Shown one piece after another: positions 25,967 through 33,599 of a stretch of DNA of 64,000 nt. Positions within the stretch are counted from its first letter, which is position 1. The number at the start of each line of letters is the position of its first letter. The DNA lies in the NCBI GenBank assembly GCA_016234485.1, contig JACRBL010000051.1, positions 248,001 to 312,000 on the forward strand, given 5' to 3'. A program made the translations under genes and the position numbers. The notes under the pieces are model-generated. The model worked only from the letters and a program-made list of their open reading frames with translations, was not told the origin of the DNA and searched no databases. Source of the stretch: Chloroflexota bacterium (lineage in GTDB: Bacteria; Chloroflexota; Anaerolineae; Anaerolineales; Villigracilaceae).

Positions 25967-26578
25967 TTATAGCGCTCCACTCCCCTTCAACTTCTCAAGA
26001 GCCCTCGCAAACACCTCATACGGTTGTGCGCCGACCACCGCGTAGCGATCATTGATCACATACGTCGGCACGCCTTGCACGCCGATCTGATATGCGTTCT
26101 GTACCTGCCCCGCGACGAACTCGGTGAACTTGCCCGCGTCCACCTCGCGTTGCATGGCGTCCGCGTCGAGACCGACTTCCTCAGCGGCGGAACGCAGCGT
26201 GGTCCATTTGCTTGGGTCTTCGCCATCCGCGTAGACTTTGCGGAAGATGACCCGATGGAACTCAATGCCCTTGCCCTGCTCGCGTGCAAACTCGGTCGCT
26301 TCGTGCGCGAGACGCGTGTTGTAGATTCGCTCGGTGGACGCAAACGCCAGCCCGTACGCGTCCGCCATCTCCTTCAACCGTTCCTCCGACCCGTTCGCCC
26401 GCGCCCGCAAAATGTAATCGGGCAAGTCCATGCCTTCGGGCGGCGTGTCGGGACGCAAATAGAACGGACGCCACTCCACGTCCACGTTGTATTCCTCTTT
26501 CAACCGCTCGACCACACCCTGGCCGACATAGCACCACGGTCAGATGTAATCGGAGAAGATGGTTAGTTTGAAATCCAT
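25967..26578 (-). CDS. Probable selenocysteine-containing DsbA/FrnE-family oxidoreductase (U-P-W-C active site)
   Basis: 203 residues if the in-frame TGA at 26540-26542 is read as selenocysteine. The protein begins MDFKLTIFSDYI, then TGA, then P-W-C-Y-V-G. DsbA/FrnE (2-hydroxychromene-2-carboxylate isomerase-like) proteins have C-P-W-C-Y-x-G here, so the TGA falls exactly on the first redox cysteine. The rest is intact with no other stop: F-Y-L-R-P family segment, N-T-x-x-A-H, and the thioredoxin-fold cis-proline loop G-V-P-T-Y-V. A hairpin right after the TGA looks like a bacterial SECIS. Without recoding, translation could only begin downstream at GTG 26515, losing the active site. The alternative is a point nonsense mutation (TGC/TGT to TGA). 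No strong SD is seen. Confidence 0.8.
26508..26526 (-). promoter_or_regulatory. Candidate bacterial SECIS element
   Basis: In the mRNA, 13 nt after the UGA, arms UCGGCCA and UGGUCGA pair over 7 bp (one G-U) around the loop GGGUG. The loop starts 21 nt downstream of the UGA, begins with G residues and contains GU. This agrees with the general description of bacterial selenocysteine insertion elements bound by SelB. Confidence 0.65.
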
Positions 26579-26618
26579 GAGGTTGCTTTTACTTTTTTAG
26601 GAAATTATGGAATCCGCT

Positions 26619-26708
26619 GTCATTGCGAGAGCGGCGCACTTCCGCTTGAAGCAATCTCCTCGCTATTTCGCGGATTGCTTCGCTCGCTAGCGCTCGCTCG
26701 CAATGACG
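26619..26708. repeat. CATTGCGAG/GCAATGACG palindromic element, copy 3
   Basis: GTCATTGCGAG... and ...CTCGCAATGACGG ends with AAGCAATC/GATTGCTT inside. It lies between the VOC gene and the DsbA-like gene; the selenoprotein start is about 40 nt away. Confidence 0.8.
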
Positions 26709-26718
26709 GTGGTATTGT

Positions 26719-27639
26719 TTACTGCCTTTTGACTGTGAGAACGACCCCATTCTGTGACGGATCGTGGACGAGCAGACCATCCTCGGTTCGATTCGACGGG
26801 AGGCCGGCCGCGTCCACCCGAGCGATGACATCCTCCAGCGCTTTCTGGTCGGGGAGTTCCACCGTGAAGTGACGCAGTCCCACCGCGTCGGCTGGAGGAG
26901 GCGGAGCGCCCTCGCCCTGCCAGGCGTTGAGTCCCATGTGATGGTGATACCCACCCGCAGAGACGAACGCCGCCTTAAACGTGGACGAGATGCCCATCAC
27001 GTCGAAGCCGATAATCCCGTGATAAAAGTCCACGGCCTCGGCCACATTGCGAACGTGCAAGTGGACGTGTCCGACGCGCGTCTCGGGCGGGAGCGACGCG
27101 TCGAGGCGGTCGTCCTCGCTGAGGTGGCTGAAGAGTTTATCCACGTCTAGCGCTTCGCGGCCGTCGCTTAACGTCCCATCGGCGCGGCGGGTGACAAAGT
27201 CATCGTTCTCGATCACGAACGAACCATCCTCGGGCGACTCGGCGTAGAGTTCGATGCCGTTGCCTTCGGGATCGTTGAGGTAGGTGGTCTTGGTCATAAT
27301 GTGATCGGTGGGCGAGTTCGGATATTTCAACACAAACAAACGCGCCACTGCCCGCGCCAACTCGCGCTGATTCGGGAACAAGATCGCGAAGTGATACAGC
27401 CCCGTCACGCGGCGATAGCGCTTGACGTTGGGTTCCTCCACCAAACGGAGCAAGTCCGCGCCGCCAGCGCCGAGGCCAGCGCGGTTGCCGTCACGCCAAT
27501 GCTGTTGAAATCCGAGCGCCTGCTGGTAAAAGGCGACCTGGCTATCGAGATTCGCCACCGTCAACGAGACATAGCCGATCAGCGTCTGCGGGTGGATGGA
27601 GAATTGGGTTTGGGTGGTGGGTTGAGTCTGTTGGTTCAT
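26719..27639 (-). CDS. VOC-family protein, catechol-2,3-dioxygenase-like (CatE type)
   Basis: 306 residues with two vicinal-oxygen-chelate modules. The first is residues about 15-130 (I-G-Y-V-S-L-T-V...Y-H-F-A-I-L...G-I-E-L-Y). The second is residues about 190-300 (V-G-H-V-H-L-H-V...L-R-H-F-T-V-E-L). This two-module layout and length match CatE-type ring-cleaving dioxygenases, including the G-N-G-I-E-L-Y metal-ligand segment. The last motif of the second module reads N-G-V-V-L-T-V, without the usual Glu, so metal binding there may be altered. It is followed by the redox gene pair; substrate unknown. Confidence 0.85.
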   Translation of the reverse strand: MNQQTQPTTQTQFSIHPQTLIGYVSLTVANLDSQVAFYQQALGFQQHWRDGNRAGLGAGGADLLRLVEEPNVKRYRRVTGLYHFAILFPNQRELARAVARLFVLKYPNSPTDHIMTKTTYLNDPEGNGIELYAESPEDGSFVIENDDFVTRRADGTLSDGREALDVDKLFSHLSEDDRLDASLPPETRVGHVHLHVRNVAEAVDFYHGIIGFDVMGISSTFKAAFVSAGGYHHHMGLNAWQGEGAPPPPADAVGLRHFTVELPDQKALEDVIARVDAAGLPSNRTEDGLLVHDPSQNGVVLTVKRQ

Positions 27640-27710
27640 GGGTTACCTGTAATTTCTTGCATGTTCATCCAGCAGTTGAACTGCTGGATGAACGATGATG
27701 GTGAGGGCAA

Positions 27711-28355
27711 CTACGCAACGATCTTGATGGCGCTGCCCCAGTTCGTGCCGAGCGAACCCTGCAAAACGATGTGCAAAAGTTGCATAGACTCGATCTGGCG
27801 GGCGCGGCTCAGGTTGCCCGTGTCAATGGCGCGCATGCCGCCGTCCGTCACGATCTGCGCGACCTTGGCTTTCGCGTCCGTGTTATCGCCCGCGATGAAC
27901 ACATCGAGGGGCTGACCCGCCACCTGTCCGGCGAGAAGCGTACCCGCGTAGGTGGTGTTGAAGGCCTTCACCACGTTCGCACCCGAAGCGATCGCCTTGG
28001 CCAGGTCTTCCGCGGAGGAAGAGTCAGGCGCGGTGGCGAGACCATCGTAGGTAGAGTTGAGCGGGTTGGCAATATCCACGACGACCTTGCCAGCTAGTTT
28101 CGTACCGAGTTGTTTGGCGATCTCGATGTTCGTGCCGTACCAAACGGCCAGCACCACCACGTCGCCGAGTTGCACATCACCGAGGCTCGCGGTGGAGACC
28201 TTGGCGCCATTCTTCGCGGCGGCCTTCACATCCGCGGCGGTCTTTTCGGCGACCTCGGGGTTGGCGTCCACGAACGTGACGGAGTGCCCGCCCGCGACGG
28301 CGCGAGTTCCGATCCCGCGTCCCATGTTTCCAGATCCGATAATTGTTACGTTCAT
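27711..28355 (-). CDS. NAD(P)-binding oxidoreductase of the F420_oxidored type
   Basis: 214 residues. The dinucleotide-binding motif G-S-G-N-M-G is at residues 7-12, and V-K-A-F-N-T lies in the middle (about 128-133). N-P-L-N and N-T-x-Y-A-G-T are typical of NADPH-dependent F420 reductase-like proteins. Many members are not proven to use F420, so the cofactor partner is uncertain. SD CAAGGAGAG precedes the ATG. The gene is divergent from a TetR regulator with an inverted repeat between them, suggesting that regulator controls it. Confidence 0.85.
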   Translation of the reverse strand: MNVTIIGSGNMGRGIGTRAVAGGHSVTFVDANPEVAEKTAADVKAAAKNGAKVSTASLGDVQLGDVVVLAVWYGTNIEIAKQLGTKLAGKVVVDIANPLNSTYDGLATAPDSSSAEDLAKAIASGANVVKAFNTTYAGTLLAGQVAGQPLDVFIAGDNTDAKAKVAQIVTDGGMRAIDTGNLSRARQIESMQLLHIVLQGSLGTNWGSAIKIVA

Positions 28356-28386
28356 CTTGACTCTCCTTGAGTTGTTTGATAATATA

Positions 28387-28410
28387 CATCCGTTGCTTAT
28401 CCAACAGATG
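28387..28410. promoter_or_regulatory. Candidate TetR operator (inverted repeat)
   Basis: CATCCGTTG and CAACAGATG arms of 9 nt, with one mismatch, separated by 6 nt (CTTATC). It sits 32 nt before the oxidoreductase start and 80 nt before the divergent TetR gene, a common position for a TetR-family operator. Confidence 0.55.
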
Positions 28411-28489
28411 TTGTTAATTTACCAACTCTCACCCGCAAAGTCAACCAACAAAGATTTGGTTCTGTCGACTAAGCAACACTGGAGACAAA

Positions 28490-29065
28490 ATGTTGCCAAA
28501 CCCCGATGAAAAACTCGACCCCCGCGTCAAACGGACGAGGAGCCTGATCCTGCAATCGTTCGATGACCTGCTCGCCGAACGGAACTTCGAGTCCATCTCC
28601 GTGCAGGACGTGACCGACAAGGCGCAGATCAACCGCGCCACGTTCTACGCCCACTTCCCCGATAAGTATGCATTGCTCGATCATTCCATCAGCCGCATGT
28701 TCATGTCCGAGATCGAAAAGCGGACTCTCAACGCCTGTCACTACTCCCCCGACAATCTGCGCAATTTGATTTTGGGTCTGTGTGATTTTCTCTCGCGCCT
28801 GCATACCAGTTGCGCCCAACCGCACCAGCAATTCGAGTCGCTGGTGGAGGGGACGGTCAAAAAGCAGATCTTCGACCTGCTCTCTTATTGGCTACGTGAC
28901 TCAAAGAAGTCCACCACCGACATCCCCGCCACGGTCGCCACGTGGGCGATTTACGGATTGGCATCGCATTACAGCCACAAGAAAAAACGCCCCGCCCTCG
29001 AAAAATTCGTGGACGAGGCGCTGCCGTTGGTGGCAGTTAATTTGGAGCAGTTTACCGCGGCGTAG
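28490..29065 (+). CDS. TetR/AcrR-family transcriptional regulator
   Basis: 191 residues. The N-terminal helix-turn-helix has S-I-S-V-Q-D-V-T-D-K-A-Q-I-N-R-A-T-F-Y-A-H-F near residue 35-60, a typical TetR recognition pattern. The C-terminal ligand-binding part has no recognisable feature beyond helices. It is divergent from the NADP oxidoreductase gene and lies next to a candidate operator, so it probably represses that gene and possibly the VOC gene after it. The inducer is unknown. Confidence 0.9.
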   Translation: MLPNPDEKLDPRVKRTRSLILQSFDDLLAERNFESISVQDVTDKAQINRATFYAHFPDKYALLDHSISRMFMSEIEKRTLNACHYSPDNLRNLILGLCDFLSRLHTSCAQPHQQFESLVEGTVKKQIFDLLSYWLRDSKKSTTDIPATVATWAIYGLASHYSHKKKRPALEKFVDEALPLVAVNLEQFTAA

Positions 29066-29068
29066 ACG

Positions 29069-29905
29069 TCAGTTTTTCAACTGTCCGTCCAGCCAATCAA
29101 TAAAGGTTTTCAGTACATCGGCTTTTTCAGGCTCGTTGTGGATTTCGTGGAACAAACCATCCCACAACTTGGTCGTCACAAACCCAGGGGCGGCCGCGCC
29201 AAACTGACGGGTGGCTTCGGCCGAAGTTAGCCGATCTGCCGTTCCGTGCATCAACAACATGGGCAAGGGAAATTCAGATGCATGGTCGAAGGCATACTGC
29301 CCTTGATCAAACAAGCCAACAAACAGCCGCGCTGAGATCTTGTTGTGAACAAGTCGATCGTTAACGTAGGCATCTACAATCTTTGGGTCGCGTGAGAGCG
29401 CCGCCGTTTCCAGTCCGCTGGCCTGTATGAAAGCGGGGGCGATATTGTTCATGAGCCTCCCCAACGTCACCTTAATCGCGGGCGGGGCAAAGGCCAGTTT
29501 CAAAAACGGATCAGTGGCGATCACGCCGCCCAGATCTGGTTTGCGGCGCAAAGCATAATTTATGACAAGATTGCCTCCCATACTGTGACCGTAAATAAAA
29601 TACGGCTTGCTGGAATAACGCTGTTTCGCCTGCTGGATGAAAGCGGTGATATCGTCCAGCATTGCATCATACGAAGGCGTATGTCCGCGCGGGCCGCCCG
29701 ATCTGCCGTGGCCGCGGTGATCGAATCCGAGCAGGGCATATCCCGCCTCCGCGAACACCGCGCCAACGTGGTCGTAGCGCCCGATGTGTTCGCCCAGCCC
29801 GTGGACGAGGCAGACGACGGCTTTCGGTTCTCCATCTGGCGCCCAGCCTTTCGAGTACATCGTCAGGCCATCGAACGATTTCCACTCCCATTCAAATGTT
29901 TTCAT
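29069..29905 (-). CDS. Alpha/beta hydrolase, monoacylglycerol lipase-like
   Basis: 278 residues. H-G-L-G-E-H near residue 34 forms the oxyanion region, and the nucleophile elbow is G-H-S-M-G-G near residue 107. The acid is in M-H-G-T-A-D near 224 and the His in F-H-E-I-H-N near 256. The order and the H-G-R-S segment match the Hydrolase_4 (S33) family, often annotated as monoacylglycerol lipase or lysophospholipase. Three nucleotides separate its stop from that of the convergent TetR gene, so the transcripts meet tail to tail. Confidence 0.88.
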   Translation of the reverse strand: MKTFEWEWKSFDGLTMYSKGWAPDGEPKAVVCLVHGLGEHIGRYDHVGAVFAEAGYALLGFDHRGHGRSGGPRGHTPSYDAMLDDITAFIQQAKQRYSSKPYFIYGHSMGGNLVINYALRRKPDLGGVIATDPFLKLAFAPPAIKVTLGRLMNNIAPAFIQASGLETAALSRDPKIVDAYVNDRLVHNKISARLFVGLFDQGQYAFDHASEFPLPMLLMHGTADRLTSAEATRQFGAAAPGFVTTKLWDGLFHEIHNEPEKADVLKTFIDWLDGQLKN

Positions 29906-29908
29906 TTT

Positions 29909-30508
29909 TTATGCTCCAGTTTTGATATGAAATTCGCAGGCTTGCGCGCCCGTGGCGCGACAGGCGCGTTCCACCACGTCCAGTACGCGGCCGATGGCCC
30001 AGTGGAGGCAGGCGCGCGTCAGGCTGAGCGTGACCCAGCAGATGGGTTCGTCGTCATGTTGTTCGTGCGTGGCGGGCGAGGCATGATCCACGAGCAGGAG
30101 ATCAAGGTCGAGGGTGTGTGTGGTGATGTCGTCTGTTTTGGAAGAGAGAAGTTTCGCCAGCAGGTCGAGCGCGGGCTTGGGGTGCGAGGCGGTGGCGAGC
30201 GTGCGCGCCATTGTGATCTGCGGCTTGAGCGAAAGAGGCGTCTCGTCGAGGACGCGCTCCCAGAATTGAGTCCCCACGCGAAGCAGGATGCCGCGCGCGC
30301 CGCGTCCAAAGTAGAGACGCAGGGCGCGCTGGATGTCGGCGTAGGCTTGGGCGGCCGCGGACGCGTCCAAACGCGCGACCGCCGCGGGGTCCGCGAGATG
30401 CGGCGAGAGTCCCGCTTTGTCCAGCACGGCGGGCAGACCGTCCGTGCCCAGTTCCGCGGAGACGGTCTGCACAAATCCACGCAGGAGGCGCGGCGAGAAC
30501 TCAGGCAT
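29909..30508 (-). CDS. V4R-like protein without the cysteine cluster
   Basis: 199 residues. It resembles its upstream neighbour: Y-F-G-R-G-A-R-G-I-L-L-R-V-G near residue 65 corresponds to the neighbour's Y-G-R-G-G-R-G-M-L-K-R-I-G, and the end G-A-Q-A-C-E-F-H-I corresponds to G-D-P-H-C-R-F-E-V. The conserved Cys pairs of the neighbour are not kept except one. This suggests a divergent paralogue that has lost metal binding. The start overlaps the neighbour's stop by 8 nt; translation is likely coupled. Function unknown. Confidence 0.65.
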   Translation of the reverse strand: MPEFSPRLLRGFVQTVSAELGTDGLPAVLDKAGLSPHLADPAAVARLDASAAAQAYADIQRALRLYFGRGARGILLRVGTQFWERVLDETPLSLKPQITMARTLATASHPKPALDLLAKLLSSKTDDITTHTLDLDLLLVDHASPATHEQHDDEPICWVTLSLTRACLHWAIGRVLDVVERACRATGAQACEFHIKTGA

Positions 30509-31124
30509 CCTTCGCGTCTCCCACTTCAAAGCGGCAATGCGGGTCGCCCCTGGCGATGCACTGCGTTTCGATGATTTCGTGTTCGCGGCCGGTGGCCCAG
30601 CGCACGGCCTCGCCGATGGAGCCGACGTAGAGATGGCAGACGGGCGTTTGGCTGGCGCGGCCCTGGCAGATGGCGCAGGTGGATTCGAGGTAGGCCACGC
30701 GCTCGCCGCTGTCGTCCACCCAGGCTTCCACTTGTGGATTGGTCTTTTTGAGAGCGCCAGCCACTTGATTGAGGATAAATTTGATTTTTTGTCGTTCAGG
30801 CAAAAGTTTGAGCGCTGCGCCCGCCGCGATGCCAAGCAGGGCGGACTGTTCGCGCATGCCGTATTCGAACGAGGCTTTGCCGATGCGCTTTAACATACCG
30901 CGTCCGCCGCGTCCGTAAAATTCTTCGATGGCGGCGTTGAAACGCGCGTATTGCGAGGCTTGAATGGACGGGTTGAGGTCGTTGGGCGGAAAGTTGCCAA
31001 CGAAGTGTTCGAGGCCGCTGGCGCGCAAGACGGCGTTCAAGCCGTTTTCGCCCATCACTTCCTGCGCGGCCACGAGCGCCTGCCGCACCAACGCGTTGAC
31101 GGTGACTGCATCTTCTTTCGCCAT
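30501..31124 (-). CDS. V4R (4-vinyl reductase) domain protein
   Basis: 207 residues. The N-terminal half is helical; the C-terminal half has the V4R pattern with C-A-I-C...C-H-L-Y-V-G-S-I-G-E-A and then E-T-Q-C-I-A-R-G-D-P-H-C-R-F-E-V. V4R domains bind hydrophobic ligands in regulators and in proteins related to the bacteriochlorophyll enzyme BchJ, and the cysteines may bind metal. No photosynthesis gene is nearby, so I infer a sensory or ligand-binding role. First of the V4R pair, upstream of the divergent paralogue. Confidence 0.8.
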   Translation of the reverse strand: MAKEDAVTVNALVRQALVAAQEVMGENGLNAVLRASGLEHFVGNFPPNDLNPSIQASQYARFNAAIEEFYGRGGRGMLKRIGKASFEYGMREQSALLGIAAGAALKLLPERQKIKFILNQVAGALKKTNPQVEAWVDDSGERVAYLESTCAICQGRASQTPVCHLYVGSIGEAVRWATGREHEIIETQCIARGDPHCRFEVGDAKDA

Positions 31125-31160
31125 GGGAGACTCCTTTTGCTCAAGTTTAGACTAGTCGCT

Positions 31161-31247
31161 GTCGTTGCGAGGCGGTGTTCTTCCGCCGAAGCAACCCCCT
31201 TCACGATTCGGAGACTGCTTCGTCGGGAAGAACGCCCTCCTCGCAGA
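31161..31247. repeat. CATTGCGAG/GCAATGACG palindromic element, copy 4 (eroded end)
   Basis: GTCGTTGCGAGG... and ...CGTCGGGAAGAACGCCCTCCTCGCA. The right end is diverged compared with the other copies. It fills most of the gap between the V4R gene and the GNAT gene. Confidence 0.7.
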
Positions 31248-31283
31248 AACAAACAGCGCTTGTCCTACAGGCGAGCCACTCCT

Positions 31284-32135
31284 TTACACTGACAATAAAT
31301 ACACGGGATATTCCTCGCCCGTGCGTTCGAAGCCGAATTTGCGATATAGGGTGAGCGAGGCGCGGTTGTCGTGCTGGGTGTTAACCGAGATGAGTTCCCC
31401 GCCGCGCCGACGCAATTGGACGATGAGATTCGCCACCAGCGCGGACCCGAAGCCGAATCCTTGCGCCTCTTTGCGGACCGCCAGGCGGGCGAGGTGCGCT
31501 CCGCCCGTTTTCGCCGTGGACAGTTGGTAGCCGACCACGCGTCCGCGCGCTTCGATCACATCCGCGACCATCACTTGCGCGAAGGCGCGCTCCAGGTTTG
31601 GCCGCGAGACGTGCCACATGCGGTCGAAGGCTTCCGCGTCCACTTCTTCGGCGGCGGGCAGGTCGGCCTGGGTCATGGGCCGCAGGATCACGTCCGCGGG
31701 CAGGGACGGAGGCAACGCGGGCCTGCCGCGCCATTCGAGCATGATGATGTTATGCACAAAGGAAAAATCGCTGTGCGACATGAGTTCGCGCATCCAGCCT
31801 TGCATGGCGATCACCCCCGCTTGTGCGCCGCCGAGCGCTCGCAGTTCTGCGCTGGCTTCGCTCCACAACGCGTTCCAGGCCTGCGAAGCGGAAATGCTCC
31901 CGCTGAACGCGAACAGACGAATCCAAGCCGCGCCGGGCGGCTCGGGCGGACAGGCCAGCGCGGCCAGGGCGCGTCCGCTCTCTTCGATGATCCAGAAGTG
32001 CGGCGAACCGAGCCAGTCCAGCGGTGGACGCCAATCGAGGTGGCGATGGGCGTGGTTCTGGTGAAAAATAAGATCGGAGATCATCTGCCGATCTTGCATT
32101 TCCGCAGGACGAACCTGTAGGCCGAGTCCGATCAT
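31284..32135 (-). CDS. GNAT-family N-acetyltransferase (tandem GNAT fold)
   Basis: 283 residues. The C-terminal half has the acetyl-CoA loop in V-R-K-E-A-Q-G-F-G-F-G-S-A-L-V (Q-x3-G-x-G variant), followed by S-V-N-T-Q-H-D-N and L-Y-R-K-F-G-F-E, as in GNAT enzymes. The N-terminal half has a comparable length but lacks a clear loop, as in two-domain GNAT proteins. The substrate is not predictable. Its ATG overlaps the upstream TPR gene's TGA by 4 nt, so the two are coupled. Confidence 0.82.
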   Translation of the reverse strand: MIGLGLQVRPAEMQDRQMISDLIFHQNHAHRHLDWRPPLDWLGSPHFWIIEESGRALAALACPPEPPGAAWIRLFAFSGSISASQAWNALWSEASAELRALGGAQAGVIAMQGWMRELMSHSDFSFVHNIIMLEWRGRPALPPSLPADVILRPMTQADLPAAEEVDAEAFDRMWHVSRPNLERAFAQVMVADVIEARGRVVGYQLSTAKTGGAHLARLAVRKEAQGFGFGSALVANLIVQLRRRGGELISVNTQHDNRASLTLYRKFGFERTGEEYPVYLLSV

Positions 32136-32653
32136 TTTTTTAGACGGAGGAAGAATTTAAGAATGCGTTGAAAGAAGGTGGGCTTGGGCGTTGCGCCAAG
32201 CGCGCCGAGCATTTCAAAGCCCGCTTCGTTAATCTTGCCCTGTTTAAGTTTGATGGCCGCGATGGATTTCAATACGATGACGCGCATTTCTTTTTCACCC
32301 GCGGCATCGAATAGATTGGCGGAGCGTTCGTAAAGCGCAAGGGCTTCATCGGCGCGACCGAGCGCGTCCAGGGCGGCGGCCTGGTTGCCGAGGGCCATGC
32401 CCTGGCGCATCGCGTCCGAGGCGGCTTCGAAGACCTTGTCTGTGCCAAGCGCGGCGTCGAGAGATTCCTGCGGCTGGTTGTTTTTAAGCAGGGCCACACT
32501 GCGGTTGTTGTTCATCTCGGCGGCGTGCAGGCCGTCGCGTCCAAGCGTGAAACCCCGCGCGGCGTCGGCGAAGAGGCGGGCGGCCTCGTCGTAACGGGCG
32601 GCGGCAAAGGCGCGCTTCCCCTCTTCGGCAAGTTGATGCGGTTCTTTTTCCAT
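32132..32653 (-). CDS. TPR-repeat protein
   Basis: 173 residues, mostly helical, with at least three tetratricopeptide-like pairs: A-x-R-Y-D-E-A-A-R-L-F, M-N-N-N-R-S-V-A-L-L-K-N, and L-G-N-Q-A-A-A-L-D-A-L-G-R-A-D-E-A-L-A-L-Y. TPR proteins mediate protein contacts; the partner is not apparent. The basic, hydrophobic C-terminus (F-L-R-L-K-K) is unusual for a soluble scaffold and could touch the membrane. Lies between the XRE and GNAT genes in one run. Confidence 0.8.
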   Translation of the reverse strand: MEKEPHQLAEEGKRAFAAARYDEAARLFADAARGFTLGRDGLHAAEMNNNRSVALLKNNQPQESLDAALGTDKVFEAASDAMRQGMALGNQAAALDALGRADEALALYERSANLFDAAGEKEMRVIVLKSIAAIKLKQGKINEAGFEMLGALGATPKPTFFQRILKFFLRLKK

Positions 32654-32672
32654 AAAAAAACCTCACCCCAGG

Positions 32673-33350
32673 TTAGAGAGTAATGTCCAGCAGGTCTTCG
32701 GCCACCGAGCGCAGACGGTCGGTGGACATGGCGCTGAGTTTGCGCGCCAATTCAAGGTAGGGGATGTTGACGGGCTGGCTGGCGAAGGCGCGCAGACTAG
32801 CTGGCAATTTCAAAAAATTGTTGATGGCTTTCTGGTCGTTCATCCACTGACCGACAGGGCCGTTCTCGTCGAAGAGACGTTCCACGCGGCTATCGAGCGC
32901 GCTCAACAGGACCTCGAGGTCTGGCACGGCGATTGGTCGCTCGCCCAGCTCGTAGGCTTTGATGCGGCTGGAGGGGATGCCGGTCTCGTGCGCGAGGTCG
33001 CGCACCGATTTGTTGACCTTTTCGCGTTCCTGTCGCAGCAACGCGCCGATCATGCGCTGGCGGACGAGAAGCAGACGCGGCAGGTCGAGCGCGGCAGTGA
33101 CGGGCGCATCATCCGAGATGGCCTCGTTGCCCCAAAAATGATTGAGGGGCAGTTTGAGGTAATAGATCAGCGCTTCCAGCTCGGGCAGGGACGGGGAGCG
33201 GCGTCCCTCTTCGTAGGACTTGAAGATGCCCTTCGTCACGCCAATGGCTTCGGCGCATTCCTGAACGGACCTGCGCGAGGCCAGGCGCGCGTCCCGAATA
33301 AGGACGCCAAGTTTTTTGGTGCGAATGGTGATCTGGGAACGGGTATCCAT
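32673..33350 (-). CDS. Transcriptional regulator with two XRE-type helix-turn-helix domains
   Basis: 225 residues. The first HTH is about residues 12-65 (L-I-R-D-A-R...A-E-A-I-G-V-T-K-G-I-F-K-S-Y-E-E-G-R-R-S-P) and the second about 100-150 (R-D-L-A-H-E-T-G-I-P-S-S-R-I-K-A-Y-E-L-G-E-R-P-I). Two such modules in tandem with a short C-terminal tail are unusual but compatible with a dimer-like monomer. Heads the run XRE-TPR-GNAT-V4R-V4R. The 249-nt gap to the CpaF gene (33351-33599) holds a CACCTGC/GCAGGTG hairpin and nothing else I recognise. Confidence 0.85.
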   Translation of the reverse strand: MDTRSQITIRTKKLGVLIRDARLASRRSVQECAEAIGVTKGIFKSYEEGRRSPSLPELEALIYYLKLPLNHFWGNEAISDDAPVTAALDLPRLLLVRQRMIGALLRQEREKVNKSVRDLAHETGIPSSRIKAYELGERPIAVPDLEVLLSALDSRVERLFDENGPVGQWMNDQKAINNFLKLPASLRAFASQPVNIPYLELARKLSAMSTDRLRSVAEDLLDITL

Positions 33351-33599
33351 AATGAATCCTTGCGAACGAAATGGAAGAAGATGCTCGGATTATAATGCCT
33401 ATCACGGCCTGGAGAATGGCGTTTCGCGGCGGACTACGTCTTCCAAAAGTCCCATCGCTCGAAGACAAACAAGATGGTCAACGGATTATTAAGCGGACAC
33501 CTGCACCGACCGCAGGTGCGGTGTAAGCGGATGGAGGGTCGCCTATCCGCTTATCCGCTTCGCGAAGCAATCCGCTGATCATTGTCCGCGGGCTCACTC

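Noticed and set aside
26540-26542. Simple nonsense mutation inactivating the DsbA-like gene
   Set aside because: The stop is UGA, not UAA or UAG, sits precisely on the redox Cys, is followed by a SECIS-like hairpin, and the rest of the gene has no other damage. The mutation option is kept as the alternative, not the preferred reading.
29909-30835. Longer start for the second V4R-like gene, inside its neighbour
   Set aside because: The extra N-terminal residues are only the other frame of the preceding V4R gene; the ATG at 30508 gives an 8-nt overlap and a family-like start.
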